The position numbers and the translations under genes were made by a program. From CAYWBI01 sp964456445 (GTDB lineage Bacteria; Calditrichota; Calditrichia; Calditrichales; J004), in NCBI GenBank assembly GCA_964456445.1, contig CAYWBI010000012.1:1-47203 (forward strand): a stretch of DNA of 47,203 nt, written 5' to 3'. This document shows positions 1 through 8,467 of this stretch, in pieces (the first letter of the stretch is position 1; every line of letters begins with the position of its first letter). The notes below the pieces were generated by a model. It saw only the letters and a program-made list of their open reading frames with translations, was not told the origin of the DNA and did not search any database.

Positions 1-190
1 AAAACCTTTGTGCCACTCGGTGCCTTCTTTGAGTTACTCCGTGAAAAAGTTTTTAGAAGTCAAAAAAAAAACCATTCACAGAGTTGCACGGAGTTTACAC
101 AAAGCCGCGCGGAGAAACGGCTTTTTTAAAATAAAAAAACCTTTGTGCCACTCGGTGCCTTCTTTGAGTTACTCCGTGAAAAAGTTTTTA
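1..190. repeat. Direct repeat pair upstream of the GxxExxY gene
   Basis: A 55-bp sequence at 1-55 is repeated without change at 136-190, giving a 135-bp period. Between the copies lies a stretch built from short words of the CACAGAG / CACGGAG kind (75-102) and a small hairpin. The open frame that runs through both copies (8-253) merely translates the repeat and is not taken as a gene. From memory, repeats made of these 'CTCTGTG/CTCCGTG' words often sit beside GxxExxY genes in environmental bacteria; that link is recalled, not tested here. Confidence 0.85.
103..127 (+). terminator. Terminator-like hairpin within the repeat
   Basis: AGCCG (103-107) pairs with CGGCT (118-122) and is followed by a run of six T. 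A diverged copy lies at 720-744. Its short stem makes it a weak terminator at best; it may simply be part of the repeat element. Confidence 0.4.
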
Positions 191-287
191 AATTCAAGCT
201 TACGAAAAAAAATCATATTGGAGAAAACAGTTTTTAATGTAAAAAGATACTAAGCGTATTTCAGTGTATAATAAAAGTGAGGATATC

Positions 288-659
288 ATGATTGAAAATG
301 AATTGTCACAAATAATTATTGGCTCTGCGATCGAAGTACATAAACATTTGGGACCAGGTTTGTTAGAATCGGCCTATCAGGAATGTTTACTTTATGAATT
401 AAGGCAGGCAGGGCTAGAAGTACAAAAGGAAAAGCCTATGCCTATTGTCTATAAGGAATTGAAACTGGATCATGGTTACCGTATTGATTTATTAGTCGAT
501 GAGAAGGTAGTCGTAGAAATTAAAACGGTTGAAATGCTCAGAAATATACATATTGCTCAGGTTCTTACATATTTGAAATTAGGTAACTATAAACTGGGAC
601 TTCTATTGAATTTTAATGTTTCAATTCTAAAAAATGGGATAAAAAGGATAATAAATTAG
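288..659 (+). CDS. GxxExxY family protein (PDDEXK-like)
   Basis: A 123-residue protein of the GxxExxY family, a small PD-(D/E)XK nuclease-like fold of unknown cellular role. The naming motif is visible early on as GLLESAY, after the typical N-terminal segment GSAIEVHKHLGPG. The nuclease-like core follows: an acidic residue in YRIDLLVD and the VVEIKTVE strand, matching the D...ExK pattern. An in-frame GTG lies at 264, but the ATG at 288 is preferred because GTGAGG sits about six bases upstream. The gene stands alone between repeat copies at 1-190 and 720-779, which suggests a mobile or accessory origin. The family is clear; a nuclease activity is only inferred. Confidence 0.85.
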   Translation: MIENELSQIIIGSAIEVHKHLGPGLLESAYQECLLYELRQAGLEVQKEKPMPIVYKELKLDHGYRIDLLVDEKVVVEIKTVEMLRNIHIAQVLTYLKLGNYKLGLLLNFNVSILKNGIKRIIN

Positions 660-719
660 ATCCGTTTATCACTACATATTCATCATCTTATAGATAGAAA
701 TATAGAGATATTGCTGAAA

Positions 720-779
720 AGCCGCACAGAGAGATGGCTTTTTTAAAAAAAGAAAACCTTTGTGCCACTCCGTGAAAAA
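720..779 (+). repeat. Third, shortened repeat copy with hairpin
   Basis: This copy repeats the hairpin region (AGCCG 720-724 with TGGCT 735-739, then T-run) and the 'aaaacctttgtgccactc' start of the 55-bp repeat at 753-770. It then jumps straight to 'cgtgaaaaa', missing 21 bases that lie between two ACTC words in the full copies. The hairpin arm has changed from CGGCT to TGGCT, which still pairs through a G-U, so the structure is kept. Confidence 0.75.
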
Positions 780-810
780 ACCCATCAGCAATGCTATATG
801 CCCAAAAGTA

Positions 811-1191
811 TTATCCAGAAAACCTGTTCCATAGATGCATCAGATAAACGCGGAAAATGTTGAATTGCTGAAAGAGCCTGGCGTGAGCTCGTTTTCTGTG
901 AATCTGTTTAAGCATGATGTTCTTCTTATTACGTACTTCGAGCGCAAGCGCAACTTCATGTTTGCATAAACCACGGGACGCGTAGGGGCAACTGCACCAT
1001 GCCCGAAAATCATCCTTGCCCAATTCCAGCAATACCCGATATCTTTTTTGGCCTCTAACCGATGCACTAAAATATCTTTTGTTAACGCATTGATAATTAC
1101 TGAGGAATTTACCTGAAAGGTATAATTTACCTCGTTCAAAATTGGAATTTGTAGTTTTTTGTTCCAGGTTTTTTAAATGTGGATAAGCCAT
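811..1191 (-). CDS. Short SWIM zinc-finger protein, possibly truncated
   Basis: A 126-residue protein with one SWIM-type zinc finger near the middle: the CxC...CxH ligands are visible as WCSCPYASRGLCKHEVALAL. SWIM domains bind DNA or protein, and in bacteria they occur in helicase-linked and stand-alone proteins. The N-terminal 60 residues are rich in Lys, Arg and Tyr. The C-terminal 30 residues match nothing I recognise and run towards the repeat copy at 720-779, so the gene may have lost its original end. It faces the GxxExxY gene convergently. The domain call is firm; whether the gene is functional is uncertain. Confidence 0.65.
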   Translation of the reverse strand: MAYPHLKNLEQKTTNSNFERGKLYLSGKFLSNYQCVNKRYFSASVRGQKRYRVLLELGKDDFRAWCSCPYASRGLCKHEVALALEVRNKKNIMLKQIHRKRAHARLFQQFNIFRVYLMHLWNRFSG

Positions 1192-1294
1192 AACTTCTTC
1201 CCTGAATATATGGAATGTTTCCCTGCCTTTTATATTATCCTCGATTCAGCACAGTGCTAGTTTAATTACAGTGATGTGATGAACAGAAAAACTT

Positions 1295-3235
1295 TTAACT
1301 ATTTTTTTCAATTTCCTTTCGTACCCAATTTTCCAGACCGTTTACAATGATCAGTTCCTGTGCGACCAGTCCTAATGGCGTAAAAGGATATTGTCGATCA
1401 TCAAATATTATTAGACTATTTTTCATGGAAACGCTTAATGATGGGCCGATTACCTTTGAAAGAAAGTTTTGTCCATAGTTTTTTTGCAGTTGATGGATTA
1501 ACTCCGGACATTCCAAAAGAATGAAACCATTATTTATCGCGTTACGTTTATAGGTTTGGCTAAAAGACCCGGCTATGACCAGGCGGATACCGAATGCCTT
1601 AAGCGCAGTTGCGGCCTGTTCACGTGAACTACCGGTGCCAAAATTAAATCCACTTAGTAAAATGTCACCTTTGTGTGCAATATTATGAAATGCGGGATCA
1701 TAGTTCTCCATCACTGCCTCGGCCATCATTTCCGGTGTCAGGTCCTCGCGATAGGTGTATTTCCCTGGATAAATGCCATCGGTATTGATATTGTCGGCAG
1801 GGCAAAACAAAGCGCGTCCTTTTAACTCTTCCGGAAAACCAGCGATATTTTTTATAACTGATTTATTTATCTGGCTGTTAAAGGATTTTAATGTTGCGGA
1901 AATATTTCTGTCCTCAATCGAAAACGGGCTGGTGATTTTTCCAGCAAGCGCGGAGGCGGCTACCACGGCTGGAGATGCTAAATATGCCTGGGCATCGGGG
2001 GCTCCCATCCGTCCCTTAAAGTTGCGATTTGTTGCTGATATACCTGTTTCCCCGGATTTTAGCAACCCGGCGCCCAGACCAATGCAGGGGCCGCATCCTG
2101 CTGGCAGGGGGATCGCTCCGGCAGCCAATAATTTTTGCCAGTCTCCTCGTTTTTCACTTTCGGCTTGTACCTCCTGTGAGGCCGGGGCAATATAAAACTC
2201 TACCTCAGGGGCTATTTTTTTTTCAGCTACGATTTCCGCCGCCGCGGCGATATCCTCAACACGGCTGTTGACACAGGAAACAAGATAAGCTTTCTGAATT
2301 TTAATATCCTGTTTTGAAAGTTCGGCGGCGCTGTGTGTGATCTTCACCGAGTTTGGACCGGCCACATCTGGTACTATGCTGGAAAGGTCTAAAGTTATTT
2401 CTTTATAATAAAATGCATCGGCATCGGCTTCCATTATGTTCTTTTTTAATTCAGCGATATTTTGTTGGTTGATACGTGGATGGCGCCCGTTTGTATTTAA
2501 TGAATCTGCGCGTTTTTCCAGCCAGGCCAGTGTTAGGGCGTCGGTTGGAAATACCGCCACAAGCGCACCCCATTCGGTACTCATATTGGCTATAGTCAAA
2601 CGTTGGTCCACGGTAAGTGTTGCCACGCCGGGACCGGTGATTTCAAGGGCATGGTTTAAGGCCTCATCATGGTTAAAATAACCCGAAAGGGCAATAATCA
2701 CGTCTTTACCGCTTACCCCGTTGGCAAGTTTACCGTTAAATACAATTTTTATAACCGGTGGGATTTGCCACCAGGTTTTTCCCGTGGCCCAAAGAGCTGC
2801 AGCATCGCTACGTACTACCGGTGTTCCCAAACAGCCCAGACCACCGTACATGTTGGAATGACTGTCTGATGCAACAACAAAACTGCCCGGCCATACATAG
2901 CCTTCTTCACACATTATTTGATGACCAATGCCGCGGCCGGCAGGATAAAAATCTACACCCATCTCATGTGCAAAATTTTCAATGGTTTTGTATTTTGCCA
3001 AATTTTTGTCACTCTTGTCCTGCACATTATGATCCAGTGTAAACACCACCTGGCGCGGGTCTGCTATTTTTTTTGCGCCGATATTCAGAAATTTTGGCCG
3101 TACAGCGGCGGTGTTATCATGCGTCATTACATGTGCCGGACGTAAAGTAACAAAAGCTCCGCTATGAACTTTTTCTCCATCTTGAAGATTTAGACAAAAT
3201 TTTTGTGTTATTTTTTCGATGAGATTCTGGGCCAT
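1295..3235 (-). CDS. Aconitate hydratase, Aquifex-type (646 aa)
   Basis: Aconitase-superfamily [4Fe-4S] hydro-lyase, most likely interconverting citrate and isocitrate in the TCA cycle. The N-terminal two thirds resemble the LeuC/aconitase large domain, with the ASDSHSNMYGGLG motif and cluster cysteines in VSCVNSR and GCGPCIG. The C-terminal swivel domain is fused in the same chain and shows FNFGTGSSREQA. A length near 650 fits the putative Aquifex-type aconitase subfamily, smaller than AcnA (about 890). A homoaconitase or isopropylmalate isomerase role cannot be excluded from sequence alone. A TTG 15 bases upstream opens the frame, but the ATG at 3235 is chosen because GAGGAAA lies about nine bases before it. 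It is divergent from the mevalonate operon, with about 215 bp between. Confidence 0.85.
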   Translation of the reverse strand: MAQNLIEKITQKFCLNLQDGEKVHSGAFVTLRPAHVMTHDNTAAVRPKFLNIGAKKIADPRQVVFTLDHNVQDKSDKNLAKYKTIENFAHEMGVDFYPAGRGIGHQIMCEEGYVWPGSFVVASDSHSNMYGGLGCLGTPVVRSDAAALWATGKTWWQIPPVIKIVFNGKLANGVSGKDVIIALSGYFNHDEALNHALEITGPGVATLTVDQRLTIANMSTEWGALVAVFPTDALTLAWLEKRADSLNTNGRHPRINQQNIAELKKNIMEADADAFYYKEITLDLSSIVPDVAGPNSVKITHSAAELSKQDIKIQKAYLVSCVNSRVEDIAAAAEIVAEKKIAPEVEFYIAPASQEVQAESEKRGDWQKLLAAGAIPLPAGCGPCIGLGAGLLKSGETGISATNRNFKGRMGAPDAQAYLASPAVVAASALAGKITSPFSIEDRNISATLKSFNSQINKSVIKNIAGFPEELKGRALFCPADNINTDGIYPGKYTYREDLTPEMMAEAVMENYDPAFHNIAHKGDILLSGFNFGTGSSREQAATALKAFGIRLVIAGSFSQTYKRNAINNGFILLECPELIHQLQKNYGQNFLSKVIGPSLSVSMKNSLIIFDDRQYPFTPLGLVAQELIIVNGLENWVRKEIEKNS

Positions 3236-3451
3236 TGTTGTTTTCCTCAAATAATTTTATATAGTTGTTATGGGAATAATACTTCATAAAAATGCATTGA
3301 GTTGGTATAGATGAACCCTAAATAATGCAACATCATATTTTTTATTTTCTAATACAATTTTTTGATACGTCAAAAGATTCATCGGGTGCATTCAATTTTT
3401 GTAATTTAACAGATTCAGGATTAAATTCCATCTTTTGAGTAAGGATATTTA

Positions 3452-4429
3452 ATGACAACCATAACCACCCGTGCCCATTCCAATATTGCCCTGATAAAAT
3501 ATTGGGGTAAAAAAGATGTAGCGCTTAATATACCGGCCGTGGGGTCCATTTCGCTGGCATTGTCCGCTTTGTTCACGGAAACATCCGTATCATCCGATGC
3601 GTTATTAAACCGCGATTCCTTTATGTTAAATGACAGCCCCGCATCCGAAAAAGAGACCAATCGTCTGTCGGCCTTCCTGGATAGGATAAGACAGAGATCG
3701 GGCAAAAAAATATATTACCGGGTGGAAAGCGTCAATAATTTTCCGACTTCGGCCGGTCTGGCTTCATCCGCGTCGGGGTTTGCCGCCTTGGCCCTGGCCG
3801 CTACGTTGGCCGCTGGTTTAGAACTTTCTCCAACAGCGTTGTCCGAACTTGCCCGGCTCGGGTCCGGGTCGGCAGCCCGCTCCATCTTTGGCGGTTTCGT
3901 AGAGATGAAGGTCGGGGTGCAAAAAGACGGCCGGGACGCGGTTGCAAAAATGCTTTACCCACCGGGGCATTGGGATTTATCCGTTTTGATTGCGGTTACC
4001 GCCGAAGGGCCCAAAAAAACAGGTTCTACCGATGGCATGGAACATTCACGAATCACATCACCGTTTTATCAAAGTTGGATCGATAATTCAAATACGGATT
4101 TGGAAGAAATGCGGCAATGTCTAACACAAAAAGATTTTGAAAAGTTAGCTGAGTTGTCTGAGTTCAGTTGTTTAAAAATGCATGCCCTGGCGCTTGCCAG
4201 CCGCCCTGGTCTAATTTACTGGAATGGCGCGACTGTAAATGTTATGCAGCGTATTCGTGAAATGCGTGAATCAGGAATACCCGTATTTTTTACCGTTGAC
4301 GCCGGTCCGCAAGTCAAGGCAATATGCCCATCCGAATATGTAAGTCAGGTAAAAACCGAGTTGAACCGTATGCCGGGGATTTCACGGATTATCGAAAGCA
4401 CACTCGGCGGGGCCGCCCAAATCGTATGA
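3452..4429 (+). CDS. mvaD: Diphosphomevalonate decarboxylase
   Basis: Catalyses ATP-dependent decarboxylation of mevalonate 5-diphosphate to isopentenyl diphosphate, the last step of the classical mevalonate pathway, in the cytoplasm. At 325 residues it has the normal length. Diagnostic motifs are the N-terminal AHSNIALIKYWGKKD, the GHMP ATP loop PTSAGLASSASGFAAL, and FFTVDAGPQVKAI near the C-terminus. It opens a same-strand mevalonate operon and overlaps the next gene by four bases (ATGA at 4426-4429), a sign of translational coupling. The presence of this enzyme means the bacterial six-enzyme route, not an archaeal variant, is used. Confidence 0.95.
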   Translation: MTTITTRAHSNIALIKYWGKKDVALNIPAVGSISLALSALFTETSVSSDALLNRDSFMLNDSPASEKETNRLSAFLDRIRQRSGKKIYYRVESVNNFPTSAGLASSASGFAALALAATLAAGLELSPTALSELARLGSGSAARSIFGGFVEMKVGVQKDGRDAVAKMLYPPGHWDLSVLIAVTAEGPKKTGSTDGMEHSRITSPFYQSWIDNSNTDLEEMRQCLTQKDFEKLAELSEFSCLKMHALALASRPGLIYWNGATVNVMQRIREMRESGIPVFFTVDAGPQVKAICPSEYVSQVKTELNRMPGISRIIESTLGGAAQIV

Positions 4430-5499
4430 CCTTGTCAAAACAAGTTATTGCCCATGCCCCGGGCAAACTGATCATCGTTGGTGAATATGCCGTATTGGAG
4501 GGCGAACAGTCATTGGTCTGCGCGGTCAATCGGGAAGCGCTAGTGCAAATAAGCCCGGCCGATGGTTTCTCTATAAGCGCACCATCACTAAATTTATGGA
4601 ATATTCCTTTTCATATTATGGGAAAAGGCTCCGTTCTTTTTCCTGCAGAAGTGGAGCATCCTGTACAAAAACGTTTGAACTTTTTTAAAACTACCTTTGA
4701 ATATGTGTACCATTATTGTCGGGATTGCCGGTTTAAATCAAAGTATTTTCACATCAACATTGATACCGATGCTTTTTATGAAAAAGCGGAAGGTATCAAA
4801 CTGGGATTTGGATCAAGTGCGGCACTGACTGTTGCCCTGATTAAGGCCATCTTTCTCTGGGCGGGTATGGGGATCGCCTTGCCGGAAGAAAAGACGCGTG
4901 TTTTTCGTTTGGCGCTTACGGCACACCGAAAGGCGCAAAATAATATTGGATCAGGAATCGATATCGCCGCGAGCAGTTTTGGCGGCGTCTTAAAATATCG
5001 TGTTGCAATAAATAAACACGCTGAGCAGGAAGCGCCGGTTGCACTTAAAATTTGGCCTGATTTACCACAACTGATTATATTTACAGGACGGTCAGAATCT
5101 ACCCGGCGAATGGTGACTGGTGTACATCAATTAAAAAAAGGCAATCCACAACTGTATAGGCAGATCATTCGCGAGATGGGAGATATATCATCCGATGCCT
5201 GCGATGCGTATAGTGAAAAAAATATAAAATGTTTTTTACCATTAATCGATCGGTATCACAATCTAATGCTTAAGCTTGGCGATGCAAGCGGTATGCCTAT
5301 CATAAGTCCGGTGCATCAACGGTTGCATGAGCTTATCAAACCGCTTGGCGGGGTGTATAAACCGAGCGGCGCGGGCAGTGGCGATATCGGCGTTGCCTTT
5401 GCCGATGCCCCCGGATTGCTGGACAACATTCGCCGGACGGTTGAAGAAGCCGGGTATCTTTGTTTCTTTGTCCGCCCATCTGATACAATTTTAAAATAA
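4426..5499 (+). CDS. mvaK2: Phosphomevalonate kinase
   Basis: GHMP-family kinase that phosphorylates mevalonate 5-phosphate to the diphosphate consumed by MvaD. The frame opens at 4324, but the ATG at 4426 is chosen since it gives an ATGA overlap with mvaD and starts immediately before the conserved HAPGKLIIVGEYAVLEG. Other motifs are LGFGSSAALTVALIKA (ATP loop), NNIGSGIDIAASSFGG, and KPSGAGSGDIGVAF at the C-terminus, all typical of ERG8/MvaK2. The resulting 357 residues match the family length. The next gene begins 14 bases after the stop. Confidence 0.93.
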   Translation: MTLSKQVIAHAPGKLIIVGEYAVLEGEQSLVCAVNREALVQISPADGFSISAPSLNLWNIPFHIMGKGSVLFPAEVEHPVQKRLNFFKTTFEYVYHYCRDCRFKSKYFHINIDTDAFYEKAEGIKLGFGSSAALTVALIKAIFLWAGMGIALPEEKTRVFRLALTAHRKAQNNIGSGIDIAASSFGGVLKYRVAINKHAEQEAPVALKIWPDLPQLIIFTGRSESTRRMVTGVHQLKKGNPQLYRQIIREMGDISSDACDAYSEKNIKCFLPLIDRYHNLMLKLGDASGMPIISPVHQRLHELIKPLGGVYKPSGAGSGDIGVAFADAPGLLDNIRRTVEEAGYLCFFVRPSDTILK

Positions 5500-5513
5500 A
5501 CCAGGGTCTATAC

Positions 5514-7787
5514 GTGAAAACTGATAAAAAGCGAAATGCGCAACTCTCGGGTTTTTACAAAAAAACCGTCCGGGAAAGGCTTCAAATCTTAAAACGGTTT
5601 GGGTTCCTAAAAGAAGAAGACTTTACGGTAATCAAAAACGGCAAGGCCACGCTGCAAACAGAAGATTCCGACCGCATGATCGAAAACGTGGTTTCTGTGT
5701 TTGGCCTTCCGATGGGTCTTGGACTTAATTTTCTGGTGAATGGTAAAGATTATGTTGTGCCCATGGTTGTGGAAGAACCATCTATTGTGGCCGCGGTTAG
5801 TGCAATGGCAAAAATCGTACGAAATGCCGGGGGGTTTACAAGTGAAAGTGACGAGCCTATTCTTATAGGGCAAATCCAGGTAGTAGATATAAAAAATCCC
5901 GCGCGGGCCAAACAAGCCATCCTGCAGAATAAGGAAGATATCGTCAATTTGGCCAACAGTCTGCACCCCAATATGGTGGCGCGGGGCGGTGGAGCCCGTG
6001 ATGTGGAAGTGCGTATTATTCCCGCGCAAAAAAACGGCCAGGATATGATGATCGTTCATCTGCTGGTGGATGTGCGCGATGCCATGGGCGCCAACCTGGT
6101 AAACAGTATGTGCGAAGGGGTGGCTTCCCTGGTCGAAAAAATATGTGGCGGCAAGGTATTTTTACGAATTTTATCCAATCTGGCGGATCGTTCCCTGGTG
6201 CGGACATACTGCACAATTCCGGTTGATTTATTAAATGGCACAGGTGGCTATACAGGTGAGCAAGTAAGAGATGGAATTATACTGGCCAATGATTTTGCCC
6301 TTGTTGATCCTTACCGGGCCGCAACGCACAATAAAGGGATAATGAACGGTATTGATCCGCTAATTATAGCAACGGGAAATGATTGGCGGGCTATGGAAGC
6401 CGGGGCGCATGCATACGCAGCACACAAAGGCCAATATTCTTCCCTTACCCGCTGGGATAAAAATGAAAATGGTGATCTGACAGGATTTATTGAGCTACCG
6501 GTACGGGTGGGGACCGTTGGCGGTTCCTTGCAAAGCAACCCCATGGTTGCCATCGCCTATCGTTTACTGGGTATCCAGGATGCGCGTGAACTGGCTGAAC
6601 TTATCGGCGCGGTTGGACTTGCACAAAATCTGGGCGCAATCCGGGCCCTGGCCACCGAAGGCATCCAACGTGGCCATATGAGCTTACATGCCCGCAGTGT
6701 GGCAATGACTGCCGGGGCAGCACCCGACATATTTGAAACAGTTGTGGAAAAATTGATCGATAGCGGAGATGTAAAAGTTTGGAAAGCTAAGGAAATTATC
6801 GAAACGATTTCTGACAAGGGAGACAGCAAACCACAGAATCAAATCCTAAAACTTGAGGACGAAAGCCTGCCGACAGGATATGGTAAAATTATCCTTCTGG
6901 GAGAGCACGCTGTTGTTTACGGAAGCCATGCTATAGCCGCCCCCGTTCCACTGGCCATGCAGGCGCGGGTTAGTTCCAGTCCTGCGGAAGGTATTCACCT
7001 GCTTATTCCACGCTGGGGTGTGGAAGAACGGATACAACGGGGCGCAAAACATAAATATTCGATTTTTCAATCTTTGGAACTCATTCTCGATAAACTGGAC
7101 TTGCACAAACAAGACATGAAAATCGAAGTTTTCCCGCACATTCCCCGTGCAATGGGACTTGGCGGTTCGGCGGCCCTGGCGGTGGCGATTATTCGTGCTT
7201 TGTCCGACTTCTTTAAATTAAATTTATCCGATGAAAAAGTTGCCGAACTTTCTTATGCCTCAGAGACGATTGTGCATGGAACTGCTTCGGGCATTGACAA
7301 TTCCCTGGCAACTTATGGCCGCTTTATCCGTTTTAAAAAGGGAAGTCCACCGGAAATTACACCTTTAGACGTTAATGACCCCATACGTGTGGTTATCGGT
7401 CTGACTTGGGTGGAAAGTTTAACAGCCGGAATGGTGGCCAAGGTGCGGAAAAGCTGGGAAGGTAATAAACCGCTCTATAATCGCATTTTTAGCGAGATTG
7501 ATGATTTGGTCCTGCGTGCACAAGACGCAATCCAAAGCTATAATCTGCCTTTGCTGGGCGAACTTATGAATATAAACCAGGGGTTACTAAATGCATTACA
7601 GGTGTCCGGCAGGGAAATCGAAGAGCTGGTGGACATCGCGCGCAGTTCCGGTGCGCTCGGGGCAAAACTAACCGGCGGCGGTGGCGGCGGCGCCATAATT
7701 GCGCTTTGCCCGGACAATGCGGAAGAGGTGGCCCAGGCAATCCGGGCTGCCGGGTATCAGTCCATGATAGCCGATATTCAAAGTTAA
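5514..7787 (+). CDS. HMG-CoA reductase (class II)-mevalonate kinase fusion
   Basis: One 757-residue chain joining two consecutive pathway enzymes. Residues 1-430 are a class II HMG-CoA reductase: catalytic Glu in VVEEPSIVAAVS, Lys in HNKGIMNGIDPLIIATG, the GTVGGSLQSNP segment, and the C-terminal His in GHMSLHARSVAM. Residues from about 450 onward are a mevalonate kinase: YGKIILLGEHAVVYG, MGLGGSAALAVAIIRA, VHGTASGIDNSLATYG and KLTGGGGGGA. A short linker of about 20 residues joins them and all key residues of both halves are present. It would convert HMG-CoA to mevalonate and on to 5-phosphomevalonate. The start is a GTG with a weak AGGG upstream. Separate genes are the usual arrangement, so the fusion is notable. 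Confidence 0.93.
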   Translation: MKTDKKRNAQLSGFYKKTVRERLQILKRFGFLKEEDFTVIKNGKATLQTEDSDRMIENVVSVFGLPMGLGLNFLVNGKDYVVPMVVEEPSIVAAVSAMAKIVRNAGGFTSESDEPILIGQIQVVDIKNPARAKQAILQNKEDIVNLANSLHPNMVARGGGARDVEVRIIPAQKNGQDMMIVHLLVDVRDAMGANLVNSMCEGVASLVEKICGGKVFLRILSNLADRSLVRTYCTIPVDLLNGTGGYTGEQVRDGIILANDFALVDPYRAATHNKGIMNGIDPLIIATGNDWRAMEAGAHAYAAHKGQYSSLTRWDKNENGDLTGFIELPVRVGTVGGSLQSNPMVAIAYRLLGIQDARELAELIGAVGLAQNLGAIRALATEGIQRGHMSLHARSVAMTAGAAPDIFETVVEKLIDSGDVKVWKAKEIIETISDKGDSKPQNQILKLEDESLPTGYGKIILLGEHAVVYGSHAIAAPVPLAMQARVSSSPAEGIHLLIPRWGVEERIQRGAKHKYSIFQSLELILDKLDLHKQDMKIEVFPHIPRAMGLGGSAALAVAIIRALSDFFKLNLSDEKVAELSYASETIVHGTASGIDNSLATYGRFIRFKKGSPPEITPLDVNDPIRVVIGLTWVESLTAGMVAKVRKSWEGNKPLYNRIFSEIDDLVLRAQDAIQSYNLPLLGELMNINQGLLNALQVSGREIEELVDIARSSGALGAKLTGGGGGGAIIALCPDNAEEVAQAIRAAGYQSMIADIQS

Positions 7788-7993
7788 GAATTGCAGGCGA
7801 AGTTTTTTTGGGCCAATAATTTTTTGGTATGATTATAAAAATAACGGGAATCCGTTTTAATATTTCCGTTGCTGTGTTTATTATAAATCATAAATGCATA
7901 ATTATACTCCAACGCGAAGACCGGTAAGGGCATGATAGCGATGAATTGGCCGTTTTAACGGGAATCTAAAAAGGTAGAGGGCAAGATATTCAA

Positions 7994-8383
7994 ATGAGTT
8001 ATAAATTGGCGGCAGATAATTTGCAGGATAAACTCAATCAACTACATTTTGTTCTCACTGAACCGGAAAGCCGGGAAAATAAAGAAACCGCCCGGGCAGT
8101 TTTGAATGATGTTTTTGATATGCTCATTGAGGCGCTCAGCCTTTTTCTTGGCCAAAGCAGGCCAGCCGGCAAGAGCAGCATTGATGATATTCTGCTCTTG
8201 TCTTTTAATCACAAGTTGTTTAACCGTCAGACTTTTATGGAATTAATGCAAATGTCCGTCAAACGGCAAAAAAATGATTTGAACGTAATCTATAGAGCAT
8301 TAATTGAGAGTGATGCGCGTTTGCTTCAAATGATAGCGGACATGCTGCACCGCATGGGGGAAGAATACATTAGCGATGAATGA
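7994..8383 (+). CDS. Unknown helical protein in the mevalonate cluster
   Basis: A 129-residue protein that I do not recognise. It looks entirely alpha-helical, with no signal peptide or membrane segment and no cysteines; Leu, Met and charged residues alternate as in a helical bundle. It could belong to a HEPN-like or adaptor fold, but no diagnostic motif is visible. It follows the HMG-CoA reductase/kinase fusion by about 205 bp, in which I see no gene, and precedes idi by 84 bp on the same strand. The ATG is preceded by a purine-rich stretch (AGGTAGAGGGCAAG), which supports translation. Confidence 0.6.
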   Translation: MSYKLAADNLQDKLNQLHFVLTEPESRENKETARAVLNDVFDMLIEALSLFLGQSRPAGKSSIDDILLLSFNHKLFNRQTFMELMQMSVKRQKNDLNVIYRALIESDARLLQMIADMLHRMGEEYISDE

Positions 8384-8395
8384 TGCCGGCGCGTG

Positions 8396-8412
8396 CCGAA
8401 AGGCTTTTTCGG
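8396..8412 (+). other. Intergenic hairpin before idi
   Basis: CCGAAA (8396-8401) and TTTCGG (8407-8412) form a six-pair stem with a five-base loop in the 84-bp gap before idi. It is not followed by a T-run, so a terminator role is unlikely. Confidence 0.35.
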
Positions 8413-8467
8413 GTAAGGCGACTATCAAATAACCAGGTGATATATTAATAATATAGAAGTAGGGTCC

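Noticed and set aside
8..253. 81-codon frame at the left end
   Set aside because: It only translates the 55-bp direct repeats; the peptide repeats itself and has no ribosome site or domain.
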